Assembly: GCA_945861315.1 (NCBI GenBank)
Contig: CAMAUB010000015.1
Coordinates: forward strand, 1-14,261
Direction of reading: 5' to 3'
DNA length: 14,261 nucleotides
Source: Chlamydia trachomatis
GTDB taxonomy: Bacteria > Chlamydiota > Chlamydiia > Chlamydiales > JAAKFR01
Shown: in pieces, positions 14,259-14,261 of the stretch
How the letters are laid out: each line of letters begins with the position of its first letter
How positions within the stretch are numbered: the stretch's first letter is position 1
Made by a program: the position numbers and the translations under genes
Notes under the pieces: model-generated
Databases searched by the model: none
Told to the model about the DNA's origin: nothing
The model's input: only the letters and a program-made list of their open reading frames with translations

Positions 14259-14261
14259 TTG

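Noticed and set aside
1..14261. CRISPR array from the three repeats
   Set aside because: The copies are kilobases apart, in both orientations, each a full palindrome, with no spacers and no cas gene.

Overview
The window looks like chromosomal DNA of a Chlamydiota-type bacterium, most likely an 'environmental' chlamydia (Parachlamydia, Waddlia, Simkania or Rhabdochlamydia type). This is an inference from the gene mix, from the moderately low GC, and from the pairing of a P-type ATPase with an unrecognised all-helical protein of about 312 residues; I recall a similar pairing in Chlamydia but could not check it. There is no rRNA or tRNA, CRISPR array, transposase, integrase or phage gene in view.

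Layout. (1) 1-130: a long palindromic repeat (copy A), probably cut by the window edge. (2) 147-3147, minus strand: a copper-type P1B ATPase followed by the helical protein, probably one operon, with a promoter and an operator-like dyad upstream. (3) 3230-3580: gene-free DNA with two further inverted repeats. (4) 3580-4208, minus strand: an unrecognised 153-residue protein ending in a Cys cluster and, upstream of it, a possible very basic 50-residue protein. (5) 4207-6648, plus: an exported protein built almost entirely of about 30 MORN-variant repeats. (6) 6749-8233, plus: a Na+-coupled NSS/SLC6-family transporter. (7) 8201-12772, minus: a tightly packed operon of TPR protein, VWA protein and rsmD. 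(8) 12842-13173: palindromic repeat copy B, with a second palindrome inserted in one arm, between the divergent TPR and transporter genes. (9) 13177-14085, plus: a DMT-like membrane protein. (10) 14093-14258: palindromic repeat copy C.

The genes do not form one obvious pathway. The transporters fit a bacterium living on host metabolites. The MORN, TPR and VWA proteins look like envelope or periplasmic interaction scaffolds, the ATPase handles copper, and RsmD modifies 16S rRNA.

The strongest unexplained signal is the palindrome family A/B/C. Each copy carries the same pair of 28-nt modules in its arms, but the stem tip differs in B and the outer arms differ at every locus, while each copy stays self-complementary. 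Copy B has itself been invaded by an unrelated 130-bp palindrome with 10-bp perfect ends. This looks like a modular, non-autonomous palindromic element family with a record of nested insertion.
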